Below, piece after piece: positions 53,511 through 62,033 of a stretch of 64,000 nt of DNA (positions within the stretch are counted from its first letter, which is position 1; each line of letters begins with the position of its first letter). This stretch comes from Fen-1359 sp963710355. GTDB lineage: Bacteria; Planctomycetota; Phycisphaerae; Sedimentisphaerales; Anaerobacaceae. Both the position numbers and the translations under genes were made by a program. The DNA lies in contig CAVPZU010000001.1 of NCBI GenBank assembly GCA_963710355.1, positions 849,646-913,645 of the forward strand, read 5' to 3'. The notes under the pieces were generated by a model. It made no database searches. It was not told where the DNA came from and worked only from the letters and a program-made list of their open reading frames with translations.

Positions 53511-54155
53511 TTACGCATTTATTCCTAATTCGAATTTTCCATTTCGAGTCAATTCGGAAAGATGACCCAGACACAATCCCGACCATGTTTCCAATCCGCT
53601 TGCGGCGGATTGCAGTTCGGCAGCAGTCATAAAGGCCATTTGTGTTATCATTTGCTCCCGCCTGCTGACCTTTGGGCTGTTTAGAATCCAGTGATGAACT
53701 ATTCCCAAGTGCACGCTGCCGACCTCATTGCTTTCATCGTTCAGAAGGGCAACAATCTGGTTAGTATAACCTGTTTCCACTGTCACTTCCTCATCCACCT
53801 CGCGTTTGACGGCGGCGAGGTAGGTATCATAAAAATCTTTGAATAAAGGCATATCATCAGAAGGATTTATATGGCCGCCTATTCCTATAGACCTTTGTCC
53901 GACAAGCCGACTCTCGCCGGCTCGCCTTCCCCGGACATAGCTGAGATACTTCCCATCACAACTCATAATCACATAAGGAATTAGCTGCTTATAAGAAGGG
54001 TCTTTTTCTACCTGCGACCTTTTCATAAAACGGGCAGCGCCTGGTGCAAATATTTCATTCCGATAACGCTCCACGTCGAAAGCCAAGCCCTGGAACATCC
54101 CTGCTTTTTCCAGCACTTTCCGCTCAATAACCAGTACCTCTTCTTCCTGACCCAT
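53511..54155 (-). CDS. NUDIX-like phosphohydrolase
   Basis: A 214-residue protein with a diverged Nudix box: GGHINPSDDMPLFKDFYDTY followed by LAAVKREVDEEVTV, keeping the Gly-Gly, the REx2EE core and the upstream arginine-rich text YVRGRRAGESRLVGQRSIG. It ends without membrane segments. The family (predicted phosphoesterases with an extended box) has no firm substrate. It is a single-gene unit downstream of the methyltransferase. Confidence 0.7.
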   Translation of the reverse strand: MGQEEEVLVIERKVLEKAGMFQGLAFDVERYRNEIFAPGAARFMKRSQVEKDPSYKQLIPYVIMSCDGKYLSYVRGRRAGESRLVGQRSIGIGGHINPSDDMPLFKDFYDTYLAAVKREVDEEVTVETGYTNQIVALLNDESNEVGSVHLGIVHHWILNSPKVSRREQMITQMAFMTAAELQSAASGLETWSGLCLGHLSELTRNGKFELGINA

Positions 54156-54351
54156 TCTGCCAATCCTTATGATAACAAATTAAATCTATAGAGACTTTTT
54201 TCACAATCCTTTTTGAATATATTTGATTTCTCAAATTCTGTAAAGAATTTAATTCTTGCGGCAAAACCACAAAGACCCGAAGTCGCAAAGTGCGGATTGT
54301 TGCTCGTCTCTCGTATCTAAACGCTATAGGCTATCCGCTATATGCTATATG

Positions 54352-55068
54352 CTATTTTTTTTTCGCAGCAGCTATAGCAAATAATGAACCGCCGACAAGA
54401 TTTCGGCTGATGAAATGATTTGGTGTTACAAAGTCTATTATATCGATTATCGTTAGCACAATTGTCTTGAGAAAATATTTTTTCTCTACTATTTGTTTAA
54501 GTATGGGAATAAATATGCTTTTTTTTATTTCAAGCCCTGCATCGTCAATAATCCTGTGGACATCTTTCAGCTTCCAGCAATGTAAATGACCGCTTGGATG
54601 TTCCGGCCCATATTTGACTTTCCGCAGTTTGTGCATCAATCGCACAAGAATCGCATTTTCAACCGGGATTTTCAAAAAAACATTTTTCCCGACGCAGCCG
54701 GCTTCACGCATCAGTTTAACCGGGTCTTTGACGTGTTCGAGTATATCGCAGAGCAGGACGAAATCAAATTCTTCATCTTTAAATGGAAGGGCCGATTCAG
54801 CATCGAGCAAAACAAGATTTTTATTACCGTATTCACGCCTTTGCTGTTCGAGAGCCGCAGAGGAAATATCCGCTCCGAATTTTACCTTAAACGGCAGACA
54901 CGCATTAAGCACGTCGCCTCTGCCTGTCCCAATTTCGAGGATAGATTCCGCCGGCTCATCTTCAATCAGTTCGCATAGCTGCTTGGCCTTCCAGATACCG
55001 ACCTTTTTTGTCCAGTCAAGCTGTGATTGTGAATATTCCGAATAAAGTTTATCGTAATCTGTTTTCAT
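54352..55068 (-). CDS. SAM-dependent methyltransferase
   Basis: A 238-residue class I methyltransferase (Methyltransf_11/23 type). Motif I is ILEIGTGRGDVLNACLP, motif II/III region LVLLDAESALPFKDEEFDFV and LLCDILEHVKDPVKLMREAG. The C-terminal part has two hydrophobic stretches, so the substrate may be a lipid or a glycan. No substrate can be named. It stands alone on the minus strand. Confidence 0.8.
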   Translation of the reverse strand: MKTDYDKLYSEYSQSQLDWTKKVGIWKAKQLCELIEDEPAESILEIGTGRGDVLNACLPFKVKFGADISSAALEQQRREYGNKNLVLLDAESALPFKDEEFDFVLLCDILEHVKDPVKLMREAGCVGKNVFLKIPVENAILVRLMHKLRKVKYGPEHPSGHLHCWKLKDVHRIIDDAGLEIKKSIFIPILKQIVEKKYFLKTIVLTIIDIIDFVTPNHFISRNLVGGSLFAIAAAKKK

Positions 55069-55299
55069 AATAATTAGGGACAGTCACCTATTTTTCAAAA
55101 CCCTTCAAAAACCTGCTAAAAATTTCCCATAGACAATCAACAAAAATCATAAACGTTAAATCGCAAATAGTTCCGCTATTTTGGCAATCAATCTCCCAAA
55201 ATTCACTTCGTCATTCGATATTCGGTGTTCGATATTGGATATTAACTCCGTCCCCTGTCTTACACAATCTCTTATGTATGAATCTTCTTTTCCCGGAAC

Positions 55300-55590
55300 C
55301 TAACCTTTCATCAGGGATATAGACTTAACACATGCAGCTTTGGTAGTTCGGTCACGATGTTTTAGCCCCTGCTCAAGAACCTCCGAAGCCATTTTCTGCA
55401 TTCTGCCGTTCATACTCCTCAGTCCGTAGGCTGCTGCCTTTTTAGCTGTCCTTGGATAGTCACCGAATAATGCCTCCTTCAGTATTGCTAAGCCATCCTC
55501 TTGTTTCCACGACAGATTCAAAGCCGCCACTCTCGCAGTTGAAATATTGCCAGAGAGCAGCTTCTCCCTGAGCTTTCTGAGAAGCTCCAC
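55300..55590 (-). CDS. HEAT-repeat protein, N-terminus uncertain
   Basis: A small all-helical protein with two to three HEAT-like repeats (ARVAALNLSWKQEDGLAILK, then ALFGDYPRTAKKAAAYGLRS and VLEQGLKHRDRTTKAACVKS). From the GTG at 55590 it has 96 residues, but the frame is open further up and AAAGGAG stands 6 bases before an in-frame ACG at 55641, which suggests a longer 113-residue form. HEAT repeats mediate protein contacts; the partner is unknown. Confidence 0.6.
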   Translation of the reverse strand: MELLRKLREKLLSGNISTARVAALNLSWKQEDGLAILKEALFGDYPRTAKKAAAYGLRSMNGRMQKMASEVLEQGLKHRDRTTKAACVKSISLMKG

Positions 55591-55795
55591 AGATGCTTCG
55601 TCTCTTTGTCGCTGCGGTAATTTGTTATTTTCGACAGTCGTAAATCGCTCCTTTAAAAAGGGCTAAAAGTTTGTATGTATTCTATCAGCCTTCCTCCTGA
55701 AAAACACTCTATTTCTTTACCCGCCGCACCGAAAATTCCGGCGACAACCACCGTTTTCTCCGCACTTTCAAAAACTATCGTCCCTGTTATTGCTA

Positions 55796-56825
55796 TTATT
55801 GAGAAACTCTTTTGGTATAATATTTGTCAAATTCTAACACGATATCTTGACTGAAGAAGTCTTTACTAGAACCTTCAGGATTATTTGGGTCGAGTAATCG
55901 TGTTTTACAATATTTCACACATACCTTTAGTTCTTTTCTAATTCTGTGGTATTTTCTATCGCTTTTGAAATCACTATACCGTTCTCTAAGTAAAGAGGTA
56001 AGTTTTCCATAATTCAAAGGATAATATTCAAGTATGGTTTCTTCTCTTATTGCTGGATCTGCAGGGTTATCGGTAATACGGACATGGCCAACATCAACGA
56101 TGCCCTTGGTAACAACTGCAGGTTTGACATCACCTACCAGTTTTAATACTGGTTTCCCTTCATTCTTAAATTTTCCTTCCTTGATAAAATTCATTTTTGA
56201 AATCAATTTTTCATCTATGAGCAAAGTGCCACCCTTTCCTTCAATCTCACCTTTTGATATATCTAAAATAGCTGTATTTGCGGGACCAATATGAGATATC
56301 CTCTCAATAAGTTTCATCCATTCCTTTCTTTCTTGCTCCCTCGCTCTATCAACCATAGTTCTCAATTCAGGATATTTTATTTTTTCACTTCTTGCATTGT
56401 AACGATAGTAAATCTCTGCTTCCTTAATATCATCATCTGTCTTGGTACATATGACCGGCTTGTTTAGCGACTCACAAACAAAAATAAGACCAATTATTTT
56501 GCCACGGACCTTTCTGATGAATTTCTCAAAAGTTGATCTCTGGGGAAAATACACTATTTAAATATTCAGTAATCTTCGATTCATCAATATCCTCAAAATT
56601 ACTGCTTTGCAAACCTACCAGTTCTTTTGGATTAGGTTTTACTCCAAAAACTATATACCCACCTTTATTATTAGAAAAAGCAGATAATGTTTTACCGTAT
56701 TTACCCTTTGAGGCCCAATTAAAAGACTCTTTAAATTCTATTCGCGAACTCTCCCGTGTAATGATCCGGTTAGGAAAATCCTGATGAAAGATAAAAATCT
56801 TTTTAATGTTAATATCATGATCCAT
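55796..56825 (-). CDS. Schlafen/AlbA-domain DNA-binding protein (frameshifted)
   Basis: About 340 residues after removing one base from the A run at 56528-56531. The N-terminal AlbA_2 domain reads ESSRIEFKESFNWASKGKYG and LSAFSNNKGGYIVFGVKPNP; the join is SVFSPEINFEKFIRKVRGK. The rest includes VCESLNKPVICTKTDDDIKE and EIYYRYNARSEKIKYPELR, typical of long AlbA_2 proteins found in accessory and defence-linked loci. AlbA_2 proteins bind nucleic acid; some act in phage defence. No partner gene is seen here. Confidence 0.65.
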
Positions 56826-57312
56826 AGATATTAAAAACTATTGAGGTTCCATTTTCCAATTCTACCCAATACTGGCTTATTTTCAAGAATTCAAAGGCAA
56901 GATTTGATTTTAACCCTAACTCTTTCGCCCTCTTTTCTCTTATCGTGGCTTACCAAAAGCGTTCTGGCGAGGCAATTTCCCCTGCAATCTCAGTTCCTTA
57001 TAAAACCTTCCTACATTTTACTACAAACGGGTCTTTTTGTCAATCCTGCTATCCCGTCTGTTTCTTTTTGTGCCCTTTTGTGGCTAATATTTTCCGTGTC
57101 AATCCGCAGTTAAATATTGTTTTTCGCTGACTTAAAATCCCGTGTTAATCCGCGTAAATCCGTGTCTAAAAAAATCTCTGTGTTCTCTGCCTGTCCGCCG
57201 TAGCTTTAGCGAAGGCGGATGTTCTCTGTGGCTTTTTAATGATTATTGATAAATGATTAATGATGAATTTCCTCTGCGGCCTTCGCGTCCTCTGCGGCAA
57301 AATTTCCTGCGA
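56826..57312. other. 487-bp intergenic region with dispersed repeats
   Basis: No gene was found. It contains a 20-bp block, GTGTTAATCCGCGTAAATCC, at 57142 that recurs at 58892, and the TGTCCGCC palindrome at 57192-57219. Confidence 0.6.
57192..57219. repeat. Dispersed palindromic repeat (TGTCCGCC type), copy 3
   Basis: TCCGCC/GGCGGA arms around GTAGCTTTAGCGAA. Matches the copies at 17273 and 33951; a shortened form lies at 29519-29533. Confidence 0.75.
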
Positions 57313-58599
57313 CTAAAAAAGCCTTTTATGAGAAAATCTTTTTTTGCCGGAAGCGTAATCTGCAACCGTCTGCCCGCTTCCGAGAAGTTTCCACTTGTAA
57401 ATCACCAGGCCATCCAGTCCTACCGGCCCGCGTGCGTGAATCTTGTTTGTGCTTATGCCAACCTCCGCCCCCAAGCCGTACCGGTAGCCGTCGCTAAACC
57501 GAGTCGAGCAGTTCCAGAAGACATCCGCAGAATCGACCATCTCCAAAAATCTTTCAGCAGCTTTTTTGTCTTTTGTCACAATCGCATCCGTATGCCCCGA
57601 CCCGTAGCAGTTTATATGCTCAATCGCCTCATCGACACCGGCGACAACCTTAATCGACAATATATAATCGAGATATTCCGTCGCCCAGTCCTTTTCCGTT
57701 GCAGCCTTCACCTTTATAATCTTCCTCGTTTTTTCGCATCCGCGAAGCTCAACGCCTTTTTTCTCAAGTGCCAACTTAACCATTGGCAAAAACTTCTTCG
57801 CAATCCTCTTATCTACCAGCAGCGTCTCGGCAGCATTGCAGACCGCAACATACTGGCACTTCGAATCGACCGTGATTTTAACCGCCATATCCGCTTCTGC
57901 CCGTCCATCCACATAAACATGACATATCCCTTCGGCGTGCCCCAAAACAGGGATATTGGTATTATCCATTATGTAGCGAACAAATGCATTTGAGCCGCGT
58001 GGAACCACAAGGTCGATATATTCATCGAGTTTGAGAATCTCCGCCACATCCTGTCGGGTTTCTAACAATTGTATCCAACCGTTTGGTATGCCTGTCTTTT
58101 TCGTTGTCCTGGCTATAATATCGAACAGAATTTTATTTGTTTTTGCCGCCTCGCTTCCGCCTTTAAGCAGAACCGCGTTGCCGCTTTTAAGGCACAATGT
58201 CGAAATCTGCACCAGAGCGTCAGGCCGCGATTCAAATATAATTCCTATCACCCCTATCGGGCAGCTCACCTTGTAAAGTTCCAGCCCCTTGTCTAATTCC
58301 GTCGCCGAAAGGATTCGCCCGACAGGGTCAGGTAATTTGATTAAACTTTCAATTCCTCTGCAAACCTCCTCTATTTTTGCCTCGTCGAACTTTAATCTTT
58401 TCAGAAGCGGCCCGGCAAGATTTTGCCTTTCCGCCGCCTTTATGTCAGCTTTGTTTGCGGCGATAATCCTGCTGCTGTTTTTTCGCAGCGCCTTTGCAAT
58501 TGCACCAAGCGCCACCCTTTTCTTATCGCCTTTAACCGCCTGCAGCCTCACCGCCGTCCGCTTTGCTTCTTTTGCCTTTTTTAGAATATCCATCGACAT
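57313..58599 (-). CDS. proA: Gamma-glutamyl phosphate reductase
   Basis: A 428-residue aldehyde-dehydrogenase-fold enzyme that reduces glutamyl 5-phosphate to the semialdehyde in proline synthesis. Seen: CPIGVIGIIFESRPDALVQI, LKSGNAVLLKGGSEA, VPRGSNAFVRYIMDNTNIPV, the catalytic Cys in DSKCQYVAVCNAAETLLV and GYRYGLGAEVGISTNKIHA. The length is normal. No proB is adjacent. It is a single-gene unit on the minus strand next to tRNA-Gly. Confidence 0.95.
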   Translation of the reverse strand: MSMDILKKAKEAKRTAVRLQAVKGDKKRVALGAIAKALRKNSSRIIAANKADIKAAERQNLAGPLLKRLKFDEAKIEEVCRGIESLIKLPDPVGRILSATELDKGLELYKVSCPIGVIGIIFESRPDALVQISTLCLKSGNAVLLKGGSEAAKTNKILFDIIARTTKKTGIPNGWIQLLETRQDVAEILKLDEYIDLVVPRGSNAFVRYIMDNTNIPVLGHAEGICHVYVDGRAEADMAVKITVDSKCQYVAVCNAAETLLVDKRIAKKFLPMVKLALEKKGVELRGCEKTRKIIKVKAATEKDWATEYLDYILSIKVVAGVDEAIEHINCYGSGHTDAIVTKDKKAAERFLEMVDSADVFWNCSTRFSDGYRYGLGAEVGISTNKIHARGPVGLDGLVIYKWKLLGSGQTVADYASGKKRFSHKRLF

Positions 58600-58698
58600 T
58601 TACTCTTCCGTCTTTACTATTTTCCCCGGTTAAATTATAATTATACCGTCTTTTCGTATTGAATAATAAGTAATCCATTGCCAATAATCAATCGAAAA

Positions 58699-58769
58699 GC
58701 GGGCGTAGCTTAATGGCAAAGCTCCAGCCTTCCAAGCTGGTTATGTGGGTTCGATTCCCATCGCCCGCT
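58699..58769 (+). tRNA. tRNA-Gly(TCC)
   Basis: Acceptor GCGGGCG/CGCCCGC with discriminator T, D arm AGCTTAATGGCAAAGCT, anticodon loop CTTCCAA (anticodon TCC) and T arm TGGG-TTCGATT-CCCA. CCA is not encoded. Confidence 0.92.
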
Positions 58770-59007
58770 GTTTCTATTTTTATTTTTCCAACAGTTCTGC
58801 CGCCACCATAGATTAACGCAGACCTGTCCTGATCTGAGCCGAAGAATTATTTTTATTAGTGTCTTTGCAACTTGGTGGTTTAAAAAATCCAGTGTTAATC
58901 CGCGTAAATCCGCATTCCTCAACTAAAAACTCAAAACTAAGGACTAACGACGAAATTAGTCCCATAATAAAATTTTTCAAAAATCTTTTAAAAAATAAGT
59001 TTTTTTG

Positions 59008-59035
59008 TTGACAGAGTGGAAGTGGGTGGTAAGAT
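59008..59035 (+). promoter_or_regulatory. mraZ promoter with candidate MraZ sites
   Basis: TTGACA at 59008 and TAAGAT at 59030 with a 16-base spacer; the spacer is made of GTGG/GTGGG repeats (59015-59029), the type of short TGG-rich boxes that MraZ binds to repress its own cluster. Confidence 0.55.
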
Positions 59036-59070
59036 TTCCCATATATTTTTGGCCAAGTGGGAAAAAAGTT

Positions 59071-59550
59071 ATGCTTTTGTTAACAGGAGAATACTCGCAT
59101 ATAGTTGACCACAAGGGGAGGGTCCTGATTTCTAACAAATTACGAAATCAGATTGATACCATCGAACACGGCAGCAATTTCTACTTGGTTCTCGGCTCAA
59201 ACGGCATATTGTCTCTATACCCGGAAAAACATTTTGAAAATTTAATTCGGGCAGGCGCTCCGCGGGATTCTGCCCCGGATGAGGTGGTGGCCTTCGAGAG
59301 ATTGGGCTTTGCCCTTTCGAGCAAGGTTGAGTTGGATAATCAGGGAAGGCTGCTTTTGAATGAGAAATTGAGAAAGAGGGCAGGCCTGAAGGAAAACATT
59401 ACATTAATCGGCGTAAGAGACCATATCGAGCTTTGGAACGATGAAAGCTGGGAGCAATACCTTACAGACCACATCGGCCAGTATCAAAAGCAGATGTCGC
59501 AGGCAAGGCAGATTGTCCTGGGTGAATATAACCAAAAGGAAGAAATTTGA
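59071..59550 (+). CDS. mraZ: Transcriptional regulator MraZ
   Basis: A 159-residue protein with two AbrB-like beta domains, the first with GEYSHIVDHKGRVLISNKL and the second with ALSSKVELDNQGRLLLNEKL, each containing the D-x-x-G-R DNA-contact turn. MraZ controls the division and cell-wall cluster. ATG 59071 is chosen because MLLLTGEYSH is the usual beginning. It heads the cluster with rsmH and ftsI. Confidence 0.92.
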   Translation: MLLLTGEYSHIVDHKGRVLISNKLRNQIDTIEHGSNFYLVLGSNGILSLYPEKHFENLIRAGAPRDSAPDEVVAFERLGFALSSKVELDNQGRLLLNEKLRKRAGLKENITLIGVRDHIELWNDESWEQYLTDHIGQYQKQMSQARQIVLGEYNQKEEI

Positions 59551-59566
59551 ATTACAAGGAGGTATG

Positions 59567-59776
59567 ATGGTCGAATTTGAAACGAATCATCACAAAATCG
59601 TAAAGGACGCATTGAACAAAAGACGGCCGGTCAATGAGCAGACTCTCGCCTCAATAACCGTACTCGAAGAGAGGCTTGCCCGGCTAAAAAAAATGGACAA
59701 AATCTTCGATGACGTTCAGTTCTCTTCAGCTGTGAGAAAATTATTGTCTCAAAAAGACCCTTTGACGGTCTGCTGA
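59567..59776 (+). CDS. Small unknown protein between mraZ and rsmH
   Basis: A 69-residue protein with an ideal AAGGAGGT site before tandem ATGs (59564 and 59567). Text: EFETNHHKIVKDALNKRRPV, then a helical middle (LASITVLEERLARLKKMDKI). It has no membrane segment. It lies 17 bases after mraZ and 9 before rsmH. The gene family is not recognised; its fixed place suggests a cluster-specific role. Confidence 0.6.
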   Translation: MVEFETNHHKIVKDALNKRRPVNEQTLASITVLEERLARLKKMDKIFDDVQFSSAVRKLLSQKDPLTVC

Positions 59777-59785
59777 TGATGAGCC

Positions 59786-60703
59786 GTGGGACAAGAGCAA
59801 ATTGAACATATTCCTGTCCTCTCGAACCAATTGGCCGAGCAGATAATCTTACCGCCGGATGGGGTTATGGTCGATGCGACCATTGGGCACGGAGGTCATA
59901 GTTATCTGTTCGGCCATACTTTGGGGTCAAAAGGCCTCCTGATAGGCTTCGACCTCGACGAAAAAGCCCTCGAAAAGGCCCATGAATGGCTAAAAACCCT
60001 CATTTGCAGGGTGATTCTAATTCACGCAAATTTCTCGCAAATCAGCGATGAACTTCACAAAAAGGGCATAGAAAAGGTTGATTTTATATTGGCGGATTTG
60101 GGAGTTAGCTCAGCGCAACTGGCAGATGCCGAATTTGGGCTAAGTTTTTTACAGGATATGCCCTTAGATATGAGAATTGATAAAAGAATTCAAAGGTCTG
60201 CTGCCGATATAGTTAATAATCTGGATGAAAAATCACTGGCTGATTTGATATATCGGTTTGGTGAGGACAGGGCGTCGCGGCGGATAGCTCAATTTATCGT
60301 TCAGAGCCGTAAGAGTTATCCAATAACGACGACAGGCAGACTGGCTGAAATAGTCTGCCGGGCGATAGGCCGGGCTTCGAAGGGCAAGTGGAGCAGGATT
60401 CATCCGGCTACGAGAACGTTTCAGGCCCTTCGAATAGCAGTGAATGGCGAGATGGAAAATCTCGAGGCCCTGCTCGATTCGGCACCTCAGGTTTTAAAAA
60501 AAGGCGGTCGAATGGCAGTTATCAGCTTCCACAGTCTGGAAGACAGGCTGGTTAAAAATAATTTCAGGAAAAATAAATCGGAAGGAATTTACGAAATCGT
60601 AACAAAAAAGCCGCTCATCCCTACACGGCTGGAAATCTCTGAGAATCGAAGGTCGAGAAGTGCAAAGCTCAGAATCGCTCGAAAAATTACAAAAGGAGAT
60701 TGA
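59786..60703 (+). CDS. rsmH: 16S rRNA (cytosine1402-N4)-methyltransferase
   Basis: A 305-residue MraW/RsmH enzyme. Start GTG 59786 gives EHIPVLSNQLAEQI. The AdoMet loop is MVDATIGHGGHSYLFGHTLG; other family text is ILADLGVSSAQLADAEFGLS, DMPLDMRID, HPATRTFQALRIAVNGE and VISFHSLEDRLVKNNF. It methylates N4 of C1402 in the decoding site. The gene place between mraZ and the ftsL-like gene is canonical. Confidence 0.95.
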   Translation: MGQEQIEHIPVLSNQLAEQIILPPDGVMVDATIGHGGHSYLFGHTLGSKGLLIGFDLDEKALEKAHEWLKTLICRVILIHANFSQISDELHKKGIEKVDFILADLGVSSAQLADAEFGLSFLQDMPLDMRIDKRIQRSAADIVNNLDEKSLADLIYRFGEDRASRRIAQFIVQSRKSYPITTTGRLAEIVCRAIGRASKGKWSRIHPATRTFQALRIAVNGEMENLEALLDSAPQVLKKGGRMAVISFHSLEDRLVKNNFRKNKSEGIYEIVTKKPLIPTRLEISENRRSRSAKLRIARKITKGD

Positions 60704-60731
60704 TGTAAAAAGGGGAAAAGGAGTTTCTTTT

Positions 60732-61706
60732 ATGACTTCAGAAGCAAAAATTGGGTTATTGTTGGGTCTGGTTGTAATTGTCATTATCGCACTTGTAGTC
60801 AATGGGCTGCCATCTTTCCATAAGGAACATTCCACAAACGACCTGACCAGAGATATGGTCAGGCTGGATAACAGTCCGCCAGTGCTGGCGGAAAAAGAAC
60901 GTCAGGTCAGCAGAGATGTGTTAACTCCAAATATCAATCTACAACCCGCATCTCAGCAAGGGGGACTACAACCTCCAAATCAGCAAAATATCGGCACTGA
61001 TGTCAGGAGCGTCATTCCTGTGCCAAGGCAGACAGGCATAGGAAATCAGACTGCCGGCAGTTCCAATTTGATATCACAGCCGGCCGGTGGAAATCCGATT
61101 GCGACCGGTCAGCAGACTACCGCTGTCAGTACCGCTGTTCCAAATCAGACAACAGCGGGAAGCGGAAATGTTCTTATCCCAGGTCCACAGAATAATACAG
61201 CCGGGCAGCAGACATCTGCAGCGGAAAATACTGTTGTGAGAAATGAGCATTCTGCAAAGAAGACAGAGACATCTTCAAAGACATACATTGTAAAAAGCGG
61301 GGACAGCCTGGCGTCGATTGCAGTAAAGTCCTATGGCGCAAAGGAAGGCAACAGGAAGGTAAATATCGACAGAATTTTTAATGCCAACAAGAATGTTCTG
61401 AAGTCTTCTGATGAAATCTATGAAGGTCAGAAGTTAGTCATCCCGTCGCTGCCAAGTTCAGCGACAGAAACCGCCTCATCAACATCGACGGCCGGCAGGA
61501 TAACCGCCGGTGGCAGCAATGCTGCGGTTCGGTCTGGCGCCGACAAAGAATATGTTGTGGCTGAAGGCGACAGCCTCTGGAAAATCGCGGACGTCAAACT
61601 CGGCAATGGCACTCGATATACAGAAATCCTCAAGTTAAACTCCGATGTCCTTAAGAATGAGGACAGTCTATCGGTCGGAATGAAGCTGAAATTGCCGGCA
61701 AAATAG
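60732..61706 (+). CDS. Membrane-anchored double-LysM protein
   Basis: A 324-residue protein. AAAAGGAG precedes ATG 60732; an N-terminal helix (IGLLLGLVVIVIIALVVNGL) anchors it. A long Gln/Thr/Ala/Pro-rich linker follows, then two LysM domains, YIVKSGDSLASIAVKSYGAK and YVVAEGDSLWKIADVKLGNG. LysM binds peptidoglycan. Its place between rsmH and ftsL/ftsI suggests a role at the division site. LysM proteins are not part of the standard dcw order. Confidence 0.85.
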   Translation: MTSEAKIGLLLGLVVIVIIALVVNGLPSFHKEHSTNDLTRDMVRLDNSPPVLAEKERQVSRDVLTPNINLQPASQQGGLQPPNQQNIGTDVRSVIPVPRQTGIGNQTAGSSNLISQPAGGNPIATGQQTTAVSTAVPNQTTAGSGNVLIPGPQNNTAGQQTSAAENTVVRNEHSAKKTETSSKTYIVKSGDSLASIAVKSYGAKEGNRKVNIDRIFNANKNVLKSSDEIYEGQKLVIPSLPSSATETASSTSTAGRITAGGSNAAVRSGADKEYVVAEGDSLWKIADVKLGNGTRYTEILKLNSDVLKNEDSLSVGMKLKLPAK

Positions 61707-61750
61707 GTCGATTTGGGCCATTAAAGATTTGTTCAAAAAATGAATGAGAT

Positions 61751-61978
61751 GTGGTTTTGCGAATTTACATAGTCATTGTAATCTTTTGTATTACAGCCCT
61801 TTTGATTTTTACGGCATACCTGCGCGGCATAAATAACAGGATATTTTACCGGTTCTACCAGTGCCGCCTGGTTGAGAACCGCCTCAAGCAGCAGCTGGGC
61901 AATAAGCAGATACAGGTCGAGGGGATAATAAATCCGGCGTCGGTGTGGAAATCTTTAGACAGGAGCAGCCAGCAGTAA
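61751..61978 (+). CDS. FtsL-like small division protein
   Basis: A 75-residue bitopic protein: one helix (LRIYIVIVIFCITALLIFTA) and a short basic/polar outer segment with helical character (RLVENRLKQQLGNKQIQVEG). Size, topology and position just before ftsI are those of FtsL, which is poorly conserved in sequence. The start is GTG 61751. Assigned by context, so moderate confidence. Confidence 0.6.
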   Translation: MVLRIYIVIVIFCITALLIFTAYLRGINNRIFYRFYQCRLVENRLKQQLGNKQIQVEGIINPASVWKSLDRSSQQ

Positions 61979-62033
61979 TCGGGCAGACGAGTATGCGGAT
62001 AGATAAGCAAATGAGGGGATGGGTAATTGAATA

